Both the position numbers and the translations under genes were made by a program. The notes under the pieces were generated by a model. It was not told where the DNA came from and made no database searches. It saw nothing but the letters and a program-made list of their open reading frames with translations. From NCBI GenBank assembly GCA_025356475.1, contig JANXSX010000195.1, forward strand, positions 1-64,000: a DNA stretch of 64,000 bases, given 5' to 3'. This stretch comes from Isosphaeraceae bacterium. Its GTDB lineage: Bacteria > Planctomycetota > Planctomycetia > Isosphaerales > Isosphaeraceae. This document shows positions 1-8,023 of the stretch, piece after piece (position 1 is the stretch's first letter; each line of letters opens with the position of its first letter).

Positions 1-150
1 CGAGACCGCCACGACGGCGACCTCGGAGCCCTTCCCTTGACCGACGCCCTCACCAAGCTCCGAGCCGAGGTCGACTCACGAGCAATCCGGCACGTCGCCC
101 CACTCGAAGGGCCGGAAACCGAAGAACGCGAAGAAGCCCACACCTATTAA
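1..150 (+). CDS. C-terminal end of an unidentified protein (partial)
   Basis: Frame 1 is open from the window edge to a TAA at 148-150 and encodes about 49 residues ending in REEAHTY. The tail is rich in Glu and Arg, as is common at protein C-termini. It is followed by a well-formed intrinsic terminator at 216-248, which supports this being the real end of a transcription unit. The fragment is too short to assign a family; no motif is recognisable. Confidence 0.5.
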   Translation, partial: RDRHDGDLGALPLTDALTKLRAEVDSRAIRHVAPLEGPETEEREEAHTY

Positions 151-215
151 GCGATTCTTTAGCGACAAGGAGTCCACACTCACGAGAGGCTTCAGCACGA
201 ACGAACAGACCGATT

Positions 216-248
216 GAGGAGGGGAGAGAGCTACCCCTCCTCCTTTTT
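216..248 (+). terminator. Intrinsic terminator after the partial gene
   Basis: A perfect 9-bp stem, GAGGAGGGG (216-224) pairing with CCCCTCCTC (234-242), encloses a 9-nt loop and is followed by CTTTTTG. This is the classical GC-stem plus T-tract layout, on the same strand as the partial gene that ends at 150. Confidence 0.8.
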
Positions 249-270
249 GATCTCACGGTTGGTCGCAGTG

Positions 271-367
271 TTGACTTCTTCCGGGTGGCACTGGCTCGTA
301 CTCGACCAGTGCGTTTGGCGTCATCACGGGGAGCACTGGTCGTGTAGGGGCCAGAGCCACCCGCCGG
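271..367. repeat. Long palindromic repeat, copy 1
   Basis: The left arm is 285-312 and the imperfect right arm is 333-360 (4 mismatches over 28 bases), with a 20-nt loop. Positions 285-322 are identical over 38 bases to 3713-3750 in copy 2, and similarity continues through the flanks (TTGACT at 271 and CCACCCGCCG after the right arm). This is a dispersed, same-orientation repeat able to form a long hairpin. It lies just upstream of the DUF4209-like gene. Confidence 0.85.
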
Positions 368-475
368 AGTCGAGAACTCATAATGCCGCCAAACTTCCTA
401 CTCGCATGCGGGGTTTGGCAGCGCAGTGCGGCTATGATCAAGACTGCTGGCGACGTTTTGAGGGAGTGGCCGAGA

Positions 476-2368
476 ATGCCGACAAAGCAGGAAGCGGCTG
501 TGTACGGGGTGTTGGGTGCTGATGTTGGTAAGCGGTGGAAAGACTGCCTGCGTGACTACGTCGAGAAGTCGATCCACAAGCGAGCACTAAAGCTACTCGG
601 GCAACCCCCCTTCTCCATCCCGGCGGATTGGGACTTACTCGACGACATCGATTACCGGGCAAAAGTTGCCGGAACCGTCGAGGAATGCGCAAAGGAAGTG
701 GCCTGCATCCTCTCGCAGGAAGACTGCTATTTCTCCGAGTTCAAGGGCGCAGTCGAGGGTGCCGACCTTCAGCTGACTAAAAACAAGCTTAAGAACATCC
801 TGCGGCCTGAACTCGCAAAGCTCATCAATCCGGCGGCAATTCGGGCCTACGCCGAAGCCGCGACTCCGGAAAGTTTTTGGGGCCATCTAGCGAACCTTAT
901 CGCTGCCGAGATACATGCCGCCGCGTGCAAGAAACCGCTGCAGTGTGAGGCCGACTGCCTGTCCTGGTCGCTCCTCGCAGCCTTCTTCCAGGTGACAAAA
1001 TTCCAAGACGCCGCCACGCTCGGCGCAACGCTCCGCGGCTCCCTCACCAAGGGAAGGCTCAACGTCCGGGGGAGCCTTCTGCGCATCGTTGAGCGGACAA
1101 ACGCCATGGGGATTGTTGATCCGCCCTTGTCGTACATTCCATACGTCCATGTCGCCCTCTCACCAGCTCACTGCGCAGCGTCCCAGCTTCTGGCATCCGT
1201 GGCTGAGCAATCAGTGATGATACCGGCTGGTCAAGGGAGCGTGATCGCCACCATTGGCAAGTACATCACAGACCAACAGGAAAAGATTCCTACGGAATCC
1301 GCGATGAATGGCATCACCCCGATGATGGTGATCGACTCACGCATGTTCTGGTCTCCGCAATACGAATACTCTGCGCTCAGCTTTTCGGCGATTGCGGCGA
1401 CGGAGTTTTGCCTCCGCTGCGCGGCGGAAGCTAGTCCGAGCCTCGGACTCGACTGCTGCCATGCGAAGCAGATGGAGATCGTGGAAGCACTCCCGCTAAC
1501 GGCCCAGCTTAAGGACGAATTGGGTACCCTATTCTGTTCGACCGGGCCCAACTTCAGAAACAGATCGTTGCACGGAGGGTTTCTCGAGATAGAAAGCAGG
1601 GGAACAGAAACGATCATGCACTCCGGCATCGCGGCCGAGATCGGCGTTCCAGGACTGACCCTGAACAACGACCCCTACATGCCTAAGAACGCGGCCGCGG
1701 TCGCTCTTGGGGTCCTAAGCAGGCTCGATGCCGAACTCGCCCCTCTCGGGCTCGTGAGTCCAGGATCGACGAACTGGACCACCTATTTCCACCCCAACCC
1801 GGCTGACCTCGCGTTCGCCGAGGGATTGTACCAGCCTATGGTAAAACTATGGCTCGAGGACACCGAGAGGAGAGCCATTGTCGGTTTCGTGCAACAAGAG
1901 TTTCCCTGCCTTTCGACACCTTTCCGACTTGGGGTAATCGGGTGGGCAACGCCAAAACCTGGAGCGAGCAAGATCCAGCTGTTCGCACTGTTGGCAGTCA
2001 TGTTCGAGCCAGTAATGCGATTGGTCGCTCATGCGGCGGGCTTTCCGATCCTCCAGAGAGGCAACTCGGCAGGCATCCACGTGACCCACTACTTGTCGCT
2101 CAATGAGAAAGGCCTTTTGGCGGCCCCCTTTCTCGACTGGATTGAGGCCGGATTGTCAGCTAGCGAAAAGGCCGACGCGAGGAATACGCTCAGGATCTCC
2201 GTACGTTGCCGAGACGCCTTTGTTCACGGTGCCATCACGACGTTCGACGAACCGACGAGGAAGGCTTACGGGGCGATAATGGCAAAGTCGATTTGTCTCC
2301 TATTCACTTCTGCCATCAACCACAACGTCTTGACCCACAAAAGTGGTCGGCTACCGATTCCACATTGA
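476..2368 (+). CDS. DUF4209-like protein with two HEPN-type motifs
   Basis: The roughly 630-residue protein carries RNRSLHG (residues 361-367, bases 1556-1576), which matches the conserved RNxxxHG motif that defines the DUF4209 family. Near the C-terminus RDAFVHG (R579-H584) forms a second Rx4H motif. Rx4-6H is the catalytic signature of HEPN-domain RNases, so a nuclease or toxin role in cell defence is inferred, not shown. No signal peptide or membrane segment is seen. The start at 476 is chosen because AGGGAG lies 9 bases upstream; ATGs at 383 and 434 are in frame but lack a good site. It is convergent with a TIR-like gene and the pair is bracketed by palindromic repeats. Confidence 0.75.
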   Translation: MPTKQEAAVYGVLGADVGKRWKDCLRDYVEKSIHKRALKLLGQPPFSIPADWDLLDDIDYRAKVAGTVEECAKEVACILSQEDCYFSEFKGAVEGADLQLTKNKLKNILRPELAKLINPAAIRAYAEAATPESFWGHLANLIAAEIHAAACKKPLQCEADCLSWSLLAAFFQVTKFQDAATLGATLRGSLTKGRLNVRGSLLRIVERTNAMGIVDPPLSYIPYVHVALSPAHCAASQLLASVAEQSVMIPAGQGSVIATIGKYITDQQEKIPTESAMNGITPMMVIDSRMFWSPQYEYSALSFSAIAATEFCLRCAAEASPSLGLDCCHAKQMEIVEALPLTAQLKDELGTLFCSTGPNFRNRSLHGGFLEIESRGTETIMHSGIAAEIGVPGLTLNNDPYMPKNAAAVALGVLSRLDAELAPLGLVSPGSTNWTTYFHPNPADLAFAEGLYQPMVKLWLEDTERRAIVGFVQQEFPCLSTPFRLGVIGWATPKPGASKIQLFALLAVMFEPVMRLVAHAAGFPILQRGNSAGIHVTHYLSLNEKGLLAAPFLDWIEAGLSASEKADARNTLRISVRCRDAFVHGAITTFDEPTRKAYGAIMAKSICLLFTSAINHNVLTHKSGRLPIPH

Positions 2369-2665
2369 CCGAGAGACCGAACAGCTCGTCTCGATGGAAC
2401 CCTGACGAAATAACTCCCATGCCAAACGCCGCAGAGGCCGTGAAACATAGAGCGAGTGACGGGGAAATCGGGAGGTTGTTTCGTCAGCGTTCCTTCGAGA
2501 AAACTTGCCCAGCGCAAGACGAATCAAGGATTTCCTAAATCGTTTGCATCGTAATGGACAACTGGTATACGAGAGGCTGGGTGCCACACCGAAAAGGGCA
2601 ATAACTGTCTTGTCGCCGCGAGTTCAAGTTCTGTGGGGGACTAGCTAATTCCGACTATATACGAA

Positions 2666-3466
2666 CTAGAATAGCTTATTGGTATCGATATCGAATCCAT
2701 TGTGCTTAAGTTCTTGCAGGAGCTTCATTTTCCAACTAGCATCATCAAATTGCACATATATAACCCCAAGAAGATCTGATGGATGCTCAATGTCTCCACG
2801 AAGTAGTGTAAAAACGTGCGATCGCCCCAGGGCCCCCATGAAAAAACCCAATTCGAGGATCACGTTCTGCCTCGCCCTTGCTCTGAGCGCTTTCCCCTGA
2901 TTATTTACTCGACCAACGTCGTCGGGACTAAGCAAAATAATTGCATATGAAACATTCCTATGACGTTCTAGCTTCTCGATGATCGTGTCTCCTCCACTGG
3001 CCTGTTCATGCAAAATGATGGGCGCTAATTCTAAATTTTCAAGAAACCGCGCGACCGCCTCTTTCATTTCATTGTCATGACCATGAACGACAAAGATATT
3101 CCTGGATTTGGCGAGTGGCGAGTTGTCTTCTGACCGATCGTGGGAAGGCTCGGGGCTTCGCTCATAGTCTTCATATTCTTGCAAAGCTGATCGTATAATG
3201 GCTGTCGCACTCCTCATCCCAGCCATGAATTCTTCCGCGAACACACTTCCAGGTGTGCTGGTTGACCAGATTATTGGCACGTACTTAACGTTCTTGAAGG
3301 CCTTCAGTTGTTCACACTTCTCCCCGAAGAGGCGTCGCAATGCGGACTGCACCGTTTGACGCCATTGGGTCGATTCGCCGGAATCCACCCATTGGTAGTT
3401 TGCAGTCTCGGATTCGACAAGAAGTTCCTTGAGACGTTCGTAGGCTGTCCTTTTTGGATCTGGCAT
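2666..3466 (-). CDS. TIR-like nucleotide-binding protein (CAP12/PF10137-type)
   Basis: The 266-residue protein has an N-terminal alpha-helical domain (about 1-95), an acidic linker and a C-terminal TIR-like domain (122-266). Diagnostic blocks are IFVVHGHD (124-131), IEKLER, AIILLSPDDVG (175-185) and RARQNVILELGFF (197-209), followed by PSDLLGV. This order is typical of the predicted nucleotide-binding TIR-like family; relatives act as NAD+-cleaving effectors in anti-phage systems. E205 in LELGFF is a candidate catalytic glutamate. Base composition is AT-richer than the surroundings (22 G/C in 2701-2760), which suggests acquisition. It is convergent with the DUF4209-like gene about 300 bases away. 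Calling it an NADase effector is inference. Confidence 0.85.
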   Translation of the reverse strand: MPDPKRTAYERLKELLVESETANYQWVDSGESTQWRQTVQSALRRLFGEKCEQLKAFKNVKYVPIIWSTSTPGSVFAEEFMAGMRSATAIIRSALQEYEDYERSPEPSHDRSEDNSPLAKSRNIFVVHGHDNEMKEAVARFLENLELAPIILHEQASGGDTIIEKLERHRNVSYAIILLSPDDVGRVNNQGKALRARARQNVILELGFFMGALGRSHVFTLLRGDIEHPSDLLGVIYVQFDDASWKMKLLQELKHNGFDIDTNKLF

Positions 3467-3927
3467 GAAACCTCTTTATTGTTTGTCACCCAGATGCTTC
3501 AGGGAAACCCGACGAGAACATTATCCGAGTTTGGCGCAGTCTGGAGAGTCTGAGGACGCAGCCGAATGCGGCATCAAAATATCGTGGCGAAGCCTTCACA
3601 AACAGAGTAATTTTCGTCTCACAAAACAACAGAACTCCCACGACAAGAAGCTCAATGGCTGTACCGCCGGCCTGGCCATGTTGCGGCCGATAGAACTGTT
3701 GACTCCTTCTCAGTGGCACTGGCTCGTACTCGACCAGTGCGTTTGGCGTCGTCTTGGGAGCACTGGTCGAGTACGAGCCGGTGCCACCCGCCGAGGCCAA
3801 GCCGGAGTGACTTCGGTCGATCAGACCAACGCCCGCAGCGACGACCCTGCATTTCGGGGAGGTGAAAGGACGAGACCTTGGCCCGCCTCGTCCATGCGCC
3901 GTCGGAAACCTCGGAACTACACGACCA
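3467..3927. other. Non-coding stretch downstream of the accessory pair
   Basis: No reading frame here has a good start or a recognisable product. The only clear structure is the second copy of the long palindromic repeat at 3699-3794. The stretch 3467-3698 upstream of the TIR-like gene presumably holds its promoter, but I cannot point to convincing -35/-10 boxes. Confidence 0.4.
3699..3794. repeat. Long palindromic repeat, copy 2
   Basis: Arms 3713-3740 and 3760-3787 are 28 bases each and complementary except at one position, around a 19-nt loop. The left arm plus loop start is identical to copy 1 over 38 bases. This is the best-preserved hairpin of the family. It sits on the far side of the DUF4209/TIR pair relative to copy 1, in the same orientation. 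Confidence 0.9.
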
Positions 3928-4323
3928 TTACTTATCCTTCTTCTCCCGCTTGCCTTCGATGTCGAACTCCTGCTTCTGGCCCCCGAACTCTGCCGCGCCT
4001 TTGCCCTTCAGCTTGTCCCCGTCGATCGTCAGGGTGTAGTCGATAGGGATCGTGTTATCCATGAACTTTCGCTCGGCAGTGAACGTGAGAGTGCCGTCCT
4101 TCAGCTTGAGGTCCTTGACCTTCGTCTCCTCCTGGTCCGCCCAGCTCATCGTACCGGCGAGTTTGTCGTCATCCTTCTTGATCTTCAACGTGGATGTCCG
4201 CTGCTGTCCGCCGATCTCATATTCGCACTTCCATGTCCCGACCGGCTCGACCACCTTATCGTCCACCGCGCCCGCCAGGCCACATACCCCAAGGACCAAC
4301 GCCATTGACAGAATCGCCTTCAT
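3928..4323 (-). CDS. Small exported lysine-rich protein, beta-strand-rich
   Basis: The protein has 131 residues when started at the ATG at 4323, which gives a clean signal peptide (MKAILSMALVLGVCGLAGA). The mature part begins GTWKCEYEIGG and alternates hydrophobic and charged residues (TLKIKK, LAGTMSW, GTLTFTAER, YTLTIDGDKLKGKG), as in small lipocalin-like or beta-sandwich folds. It ends in a very lysine-rich tail. A longer frame to 4392 exists but would bury the signal sequence. Similar small exported proteins are common in planctomycetes, but the function is unknown. It is monocistronic. Confidence 0.7.
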   Translation of the reverse strand: MKAILSMALVLGVCGLAGAVDDKVVEPVGTWKCEYEIGGQQRTSTLKIKKDDDKLAGTMSWADQEETKVKDLKLKDGTLTFTAERKFMDNTIPIDYTLTIDGDKLKGKGAAEFGGQKQEFDIEGKREKKDK

Positions 4324-4678
4324 GATCGCCTCCAAGAGCTTCACGTGAAGGGAGCAGTCCAACGTAGACCACCACCAGCCGCGAACAGCCATAGTATCGA
4401 TTCCGCGACCGGCGGACAGCTACATGAGCCCCAAGGCGGCCAACTTGCAACGATCATTCACCAAGTTCGGACCATTTCCGGCGCGAACTGCGCGAGCATC
4501 TGTTGAACAGGCGGTGGCAGGGATGATTTCTTTGGGGTGGCAAGGGACGATCTCGACTAGTGCGTTGAGCCTCGTCATGCGAGCACTAGTCGCTTATGAG
4601 ACAGTGGCACCCAACTCATGATCTCATCGAGGAGATAGGCTTAATCAAGCATCGAACCTTACTTATGGAGTCTTGGTC
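4324..4678. other. Intergenic stretch with a diverged palindromic repeat
   Basis: This is the divergent region between the small exported protein and the four-helix membrane protein. Only the third member of the palindrome family (4537-4610) stands out. No gene is supported. Confidence 0.4.
4537..4610. repeat. Long palindromic repeat, copy 3 (diverged)
   Basis: The layout is the same as in copies 1 and 2: GTGGCA at the left edge, an inner CGACTAGTGC (4554-4563), a loop beginning GTTG, then GCACTAGTCG (4583-4592) and GTGGCACCC at the right edge. The inner 10-base arms are perfectly complementary; the outer arms have decayed. CTAGT replaces CCAGT on one arm and the compensating change is present on the other, which suggests that the hairpin itself has been conserved. 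Confidence 0.7.
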
Positions 4679-5149
4679 GTGAACTCTCGAAGAACGGGAC
4701 TCGTGCTCTTGAACGTTGCGGGAATCCTGGTAATTCTGGGATCGCTCTACGACTTACTCGTTCCGGCTGTGCCGGCGAACCATCTTCAGTACCTGGGTGC
4801 CACAGAGGGACAATTCGACGCGAGATATGCGCAATTGGACCTTGCCATGCTCAGGTCGATTGGCGGTTGTCTCCTGGCGATAGGGATAACCACCCTTATC
4901 CTGGCCAACGGACCGATCCGCCGAGGGGAAAGGTGGGCGCGTTTGGTCGTGGTTCTCCTTGTGGGAATATCGGAAGGTAACAATGCGTATCGTATGTTTC
5001 CATTCGACTCACCTTGGTATGGCCCGCTCGGGTTCGCTATCATCGCCGTGACTGGCGCGGCCTTGGCCAGTCCGCCTCCAGAGACGGCATTCTTAAGGAA
5101 CGAACATGAGAACAGTCCTCGCATTCCTTTTCCTGATCGCCCAAGCTGA
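4679..5149 (+). CDS. Small integral membrane protein, unknown function
   Basis: The protein has about 156 residues and four predicted membrane segments: LVLLNVAGILVILGSLYDLL, the stretch around IGGCLLAIGITTLILAN, ARLVVVLLVGIS, and GPLGFAIIAVTGAALA. The start is taken as GTG 4679 because GGAG lies 8 bases upstream; TTG 4673 is in frame but too close to that site. Its end overlaps the next gene by 44 bases, so the two are probably translated from one transcript. No family is recognised. Confidence 0.7.
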   Translation: MNSRRTGLVLLNVAGILVILGSLYDLLVPAVPANHLQYLGATEGQFDARYAQLDLAMLRSIGGCLLAIGITTLILANGPIRRGERWARLVVVLLVGISEGNNAYRMFPFDSPWYGPLGFAIIAVTGAALASPPPETAFLRNEHENSPRIPFPDRPS

Positions 5150-5954
5150 CTCAGCCGAGCCTCGGGTTCATCGAGATCTCGCTTATGCTGAGACGAAGAA
5201 CGTCCGGCAGACCCTTGATGTGTATTCGCCGACCGAGGGCAAAGACTTACCAATCGTCTTCTGGATCCATGGAGGGGGCTGGCAGGCTGGCGACAAGACT
5301 GAGGTGCAGGTCAAACCTAGTGCCTTCGTTGCGAAGGGGTTCGTCTTCGTCGCGACCAACTACCGCTTCGTCCCGCACGTGACGATCAAGGAGATGGCGG
5401 GAGATGTGGCGAAGGCGATCCACTGGGTTCACGAACACGCTGTCGAATACGGGGGCGATCCCAACCGGATCTTTGTGATGGGCCATTCAGCCGGTGCCCA
5501 ACTGGCTGCTCTAATCTGTACCGATGACCGATATGTGAAGGCCGAGGGGCTTTCCCCTTCGATTCTCAAAGGGTGCGTTCCCGTCGACGGCGATACTTAC
5601 GACGTCCCGCTCCAAGTTCGTACCGTGGAAGACCGGCGGGCAAAAAGCTATCGGACAAAGTTTGGTGACGACGAGGGTCAGAAGGAACTATCCCCCATCA
5701 CGCATGTCGTCCGGGGCAAGACGACACCGCCGTTCCTCATCCTCCACGTCGCGAGCCACCCGGAGACGAAAGAGCAATCGCAGCGACTCGCCAAGGCACT
5801 TCAGAACGCGGGGTATACGGCAAGCACCGTTCCTGCCGTGGGCAAAGATCACGGATCCATCAATGCCGACCTCGGCTTACCGACCGACGAATCGACAAAA
5901 GCTATGTTCGCGTTCTTGGACGAGATTGTGAGCCGAGGTCAAGCTAAGCCTTGA
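5106..5954 (+). CDS. Exported alpha/beta hydrolase (esterase, HSL/carboxylesterase-like)
   Basis: This is a 282-residue protein with a short signal peptide (MRTVLAFLFLIAQADSA). It contains the oxyanion-hole motif HGGGW (55-59) and the nucleophile elbow GHSAG (Ser128), which together place it in the HGGG-type esterase/lipase group of alpha/beta hydrolases. GKDHGS near residue 237 is a plausible site for the catalytic histidine. AAGGAA precedes ATG 5106 at good spacing. The 5' end overlaps the membrane protein gene upstream by 44 bases. The natural ester substrate is unknown. Confidence 0.9.
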   Translation: MRTVLAFLFLIAQADSAEPRVHRDLAYAETKNVRQTLDVYSPTEGKDLPIVFWIHGGGWQAGDKTEVQVKPSAFVAKGFVFVATNYRFVPHVTIKEMAGDVAKAIHWVHEHAVEYGGDPNRIFVMGHSAGAQLAALICTDDRYVKAEGLSPSILKGCVPVDGDTYDVPLQVRTVEDRRAKSYRTKFGDDEGQKELSPITHVVRGKTTPPFLILHVASHPETKEQSQRLAKALQNAGYTASTVPAVGKDHGSINADLGLPTDESTKAMFAFLDEIVSRGQAKP

Positions 5955-5979
5955 CTGAAAAGCCCCCTTCTTATATCAT

Positions 5980-6014
5980 CGGACAAGTGTAAAACTACGA
6001 AGGAGGCTTGTCCG
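5980..6014 (+). promoter_or_regulatory. Stem-loop holding the ribosome-binding site of the DUF1559 gene
   Basis: CGGACAAG (5980-5987) pairs perfectly with CTTGTCCG (6007-6014), directly adjacent to the ATG at 6015. The 19-nt loop contains AAGGAGG (6000-6006). The Shine-Dalgarno sequence is thus shown in a loop and closed by a stem that abuts the start codon. This could tune initiation; function is inferred. Confidence 0.45.
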
Positions 6015-7037
6015 ATGGTTCCGAGACGTCGCGGATTCACCTTGATCGAGCTTCTGGTCGTGATCGCGATCATTGCGGTGTTGATCGCCCTTTTGCTACC
6101 AGCGGTGCAGGCGGCCCGTGAGGCGGCGCGGCGGCTTCAATGTGTCAACAACCTCAGGCAAGTGGGTTTGGCCCTTGCCAACTATGAGTCGAGTATCGGT
6201 GTCTTGCCGATGTCGATGGCGCTCTCGGGGTCAGGGTCAAATCTGACATGGATGGGCGGCTGGAGCGTTCAAGGGCGGATCTTGCCCTACCTCGATGGTG
6301 GCAATCTCTTCAACACAGCCAACTTTACCGTGAATAAGGAAGTCCCTGGGAACTTAACGTGTATCCGGACGAGCGTTTCTACTTTCATCTGCCCGAGCGA
6401 ACTCCTGACCGATCCGGCGACACACGACTATGGAGTTGCGGGAATCTCAAATTACGCGTGGTCTGGGGGCGACTGGTTCGTCTGGGGAGGCTTCTCAGGG
6501 TCTCAAAACCGCGCGGCCTTCGGGCCGAACCGCGCCCGGCGACTCGCCGAGTTCACCGACGGTTTGAGTCAAACCATGGTCTTTGCCGAAGTGAAGACTT
6601 ACACACTCACTTACATTTGCGACGATAAGGGCTTGGCCCAGATCCGAAACCCGTCTAACATCCCTTCTCCGGACGCCAACCCGGCAAGTATCGCGCCCGA
6701 GTATTTCAGTGGGAGTTGCCGACTCTACAAGCTCGGGCACACCGAATGGTCCGACGGTAATGTTCATTCTTCAGGCTTCACGACGGCCTGGACACCCAAC
6801 AAATCGATCGTCGGCACATTGACTGGCTCGGCCGATCTCGACTTGAACGGGACCAACGAGGAAGACGGTGGTCCGACCTTCGCAGCGTTGACTGCTCGGA
6901 GTTACCATCCCGGAGGCATCAACGTCCTCGTGGGCGACGGATCGGTCAAATTCATCAAGACGACCCTAGCCGGGTCCGTCTGGCGAGGGCTTGGGACCGT
7001 GTCGGGTGGGGAAGTCATTTCCTCAGATCGTTATTGA
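6015..7037 (+). CDS. DUF1559 protein with type II pseudopilin-like N-terminus
   Basis: The 340-residue protein begins with a prepilin cleavage/methylation signal: RRRG then [20 protein letters not shown], with predicted cleavage after G7. It is followed by the AAREAARR(x)QC segment typical of planctomycete DUF1559 proteins. The C-terminus has [12 protein letters not shown], the H-X9-DG motif that defines the family's tail. These proteins are massively paralogous in planctomycetes and are thought to be surface or envelope pseudopilin-like proteins with unknown ligands. The ribosome-binding site is strong and sits in a hairpin loop. It appears to be a single-gene unit. Confidence 0.95.
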   Translation: MVPRRRGFTLIELLVVIAIIAVLIALLLPAVQAAREAARRLQCVNNLRQVGLALANYESSIGVLPMSMALSGSGSNLTWMGGWSVQGRILPYLDGGNLFNTANFTVNKEVPGNLTCIRTSVSTFICPSELLTDPATHDYGVAGISNYAWSGGDWFVWGGFSGSQNRAAFGPNRARRLAEFTDGLSQTMVFAEVKTYTLTYICDDKGLAQIRNPSNIPSPDANPASIAPEYFSGSCRLYKLGHTEWSDGNVHSSGFTTAWTPNKSIVGTLTGSADLDLNGTNEEDGGPTFAALTARSYHPGGINVLVGDGSVKFIKTTLAGSVWRGLGTVSGGEVISSDRY

Positions 7038-7076
7038 TGCTCCAGACATTTCACCGATTTTCGCTTTCACGAAATC

Positions 7077-7106
7077 TTGACAGACTTGGCGGAAAAGGAT
7101 TATTTT
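7077..7106 (+). promoter_or_regulatory. Candidate sigma-70-type promoter for infC
   Basis: TTGACA (7077-7082) matches the -35 consensus exactly; 18 bases later comes TATTTT (7101-7106) as a -10 candidate. It would leave a leader of about 140 nt before the proposed infC start at 7256. A long leader is common for genes under translational feedback. Confidence 0.5.
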
Positions 7107-7255
7107 CTACAGTTGCCTCACGGCGAGCGAAGAGTCACCAGAGGGGTGGCGCTCGAATGCCCGGACCGTGACGGTTGGAGCCATGCCGAGTTGGCTCCAT
7201 CCGCTCAAGCTCCACGAGTGCAAGGCCAGGTAGCACGTCCCTCGGGGAGGACGCC

Positions 7256-7786
7256 ATCGACCGGAACGACCGCAACGCGCCTACAGCGCCCGCTCAGCGG
7301 ATGAACGAACAAATCCGCATCTCGCCCGTGCGCGTGATCAATGCCGAAGGGGAAATGCTCGGTGTCATGCCGACTGGCAAGGCCCTCGAACTCGCCCGTG
7401 AGACGGGTTTCGACCTTGTGGAAGTTGCTCCCAATGAGCGACCCCCTGTCTGCAAGATCATGGACTTCGGCAAGTACAAGTACGAGCAAAAGAAACGCAC
7501 GAGTAAGCAAAAGCAGCACCAGGTGCAGGTCAAGGAAATTCGCGTTCGGCCCAAGACCGGCGACCATGACATTGAGGTCAAGGTCAAGCGGGCTCGCGAG
7601 TTCCTCGAACACAAGGACAAGGTGCTGGTCAACGTCCTCTTCCGGGGTCGCGAACTCGCGCACATTGACGAAGGCCGAAAGGTCATGAACGAGGTGCTCG
7701 CTGCCCTCGACGATGTCGCGAAAGTCGAAAAGAACCCGTCGATGGAAGGTAAACGTATGACCGCCATCGTGGCACCTCGGGCGTGA
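7256..7786 (+). CDS. infC: Translation initiation factor IF-3, ATC start
   Basis: IF-3 binds the 30S subunit and checks start codon/initiator tRNA pairing. The sequence shows the N-domain block [35 protein letters not shown], and the C-domain [13 protein letters not shown] and [10 protein letters not shown]. The start proposed here is the ATC at 7256, with GGGGAGG 5 bases upstream, giving 176 residues, close to the usual 170-180. The first ATG (7301) begins right at NEQIRIS, lacks a ribosome-binding site and trims the usual N-terminal lead. Non-canonical starts (ATT, ATC, ATA) are known for infC in other bacteria and allow self-regulation. It heads infC-rpmI-rplT. Confidence 0.95.
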   Translation: MDRNDRNAPTAPAQRMNEQIRISPVRVINAEGEMLGVMPTGKALELARETGFDLVEVAPNERPPVCKIMDFGKYKYEQKKRTSKQKQHQVQVKEIRVRPKTGDHDIEVKVKRAREFLEHKDKVLVNVLFRGRELAHIDEGRKVMNEVLAALDDVAKVEKNPSMEGKRMTAIVAPRA

Positions 7787-7869
7787 CGCGGCGGTGGGTT
7801 GCGCGGAAAGGTGAGGCTCTAACTCCGGTCCGCTGATCCTGAGTCGTCGCAATGTTCTCGGTTTGGTGA

Positions 7870-7909
7870 GGGACTTCGCCTAGTTTGCCATTGGCGAAGT
7901 CCCGATTGT
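7870..7909 (+). terminator. Strong hairpin between infC and rpmI (terminator or attenuator)
   Basis: GGGACTTCGCC (7870-7880) pairs perfectly with GGCGAAGTCCC (7893-7903) around a 12-nt loop and is followed by GATTGTTTTGTT. The stem is long and GC-rich, but the T-tract is interrupted. It separates infC from rpmI-rplT within what is usually one operon, so it may terminate partially or take part in L20-type control. The regulatory role is inferred. Confidence 0.6.
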
Positions 7910-8023
7910 TTTGTTACGATACCCGACTCGGCCGATCCCGGGGGGGTCGCCGTCGTTGTTTGTCAGGTCGTTCGGTCGGACCCCCGCAGCCGGGCCGGAA
8001 TCTTTTTTCTCGAGCAGATTGCC

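Larger units (their letters stand above)
151..475. other. Intergenic stretch with terminator and palindromic repeat
   Basis: Between the partial gene and the DUF4209-like gene there is no convincing coding frame. The stretch holds the intrinsic terminator (216-248) and one copy of the long palindromic repeat (271-367). An upstream ATG at 383 could extend the next gene into this stretch, but its ribosome-binding context is poor. Confidence 0.5.

Noticed and set aside
253-441. Reverse-strand frame with VEYEPVP that recurs near 3700
   Set aside because: The shared peptide comes from the palindromic repeat, which is non-coding; neither frame has a start signal.
2620-2662. TTCAAG-containing stretch next to the accessory genes that looked like a tRNA 3' end or integration site remnant
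   Set aside because: The bases on both sides do not pair as a T arm or acceptor arm, and no matching copy was seen on the other side of the island.
3465-4046. Plus-strand frame of about 190 codons overlapping repeat copy 2 and the small exported protein gene
   Set aside because: It crosses the palindrome, has no ribosome-binding site and opposes a gene with a clear signal peptide.
7205-7852. Long minus-strand frame opposite infC
   Set aside because: It is a shadow of the infC codons (high GC third positions); no family similarity.
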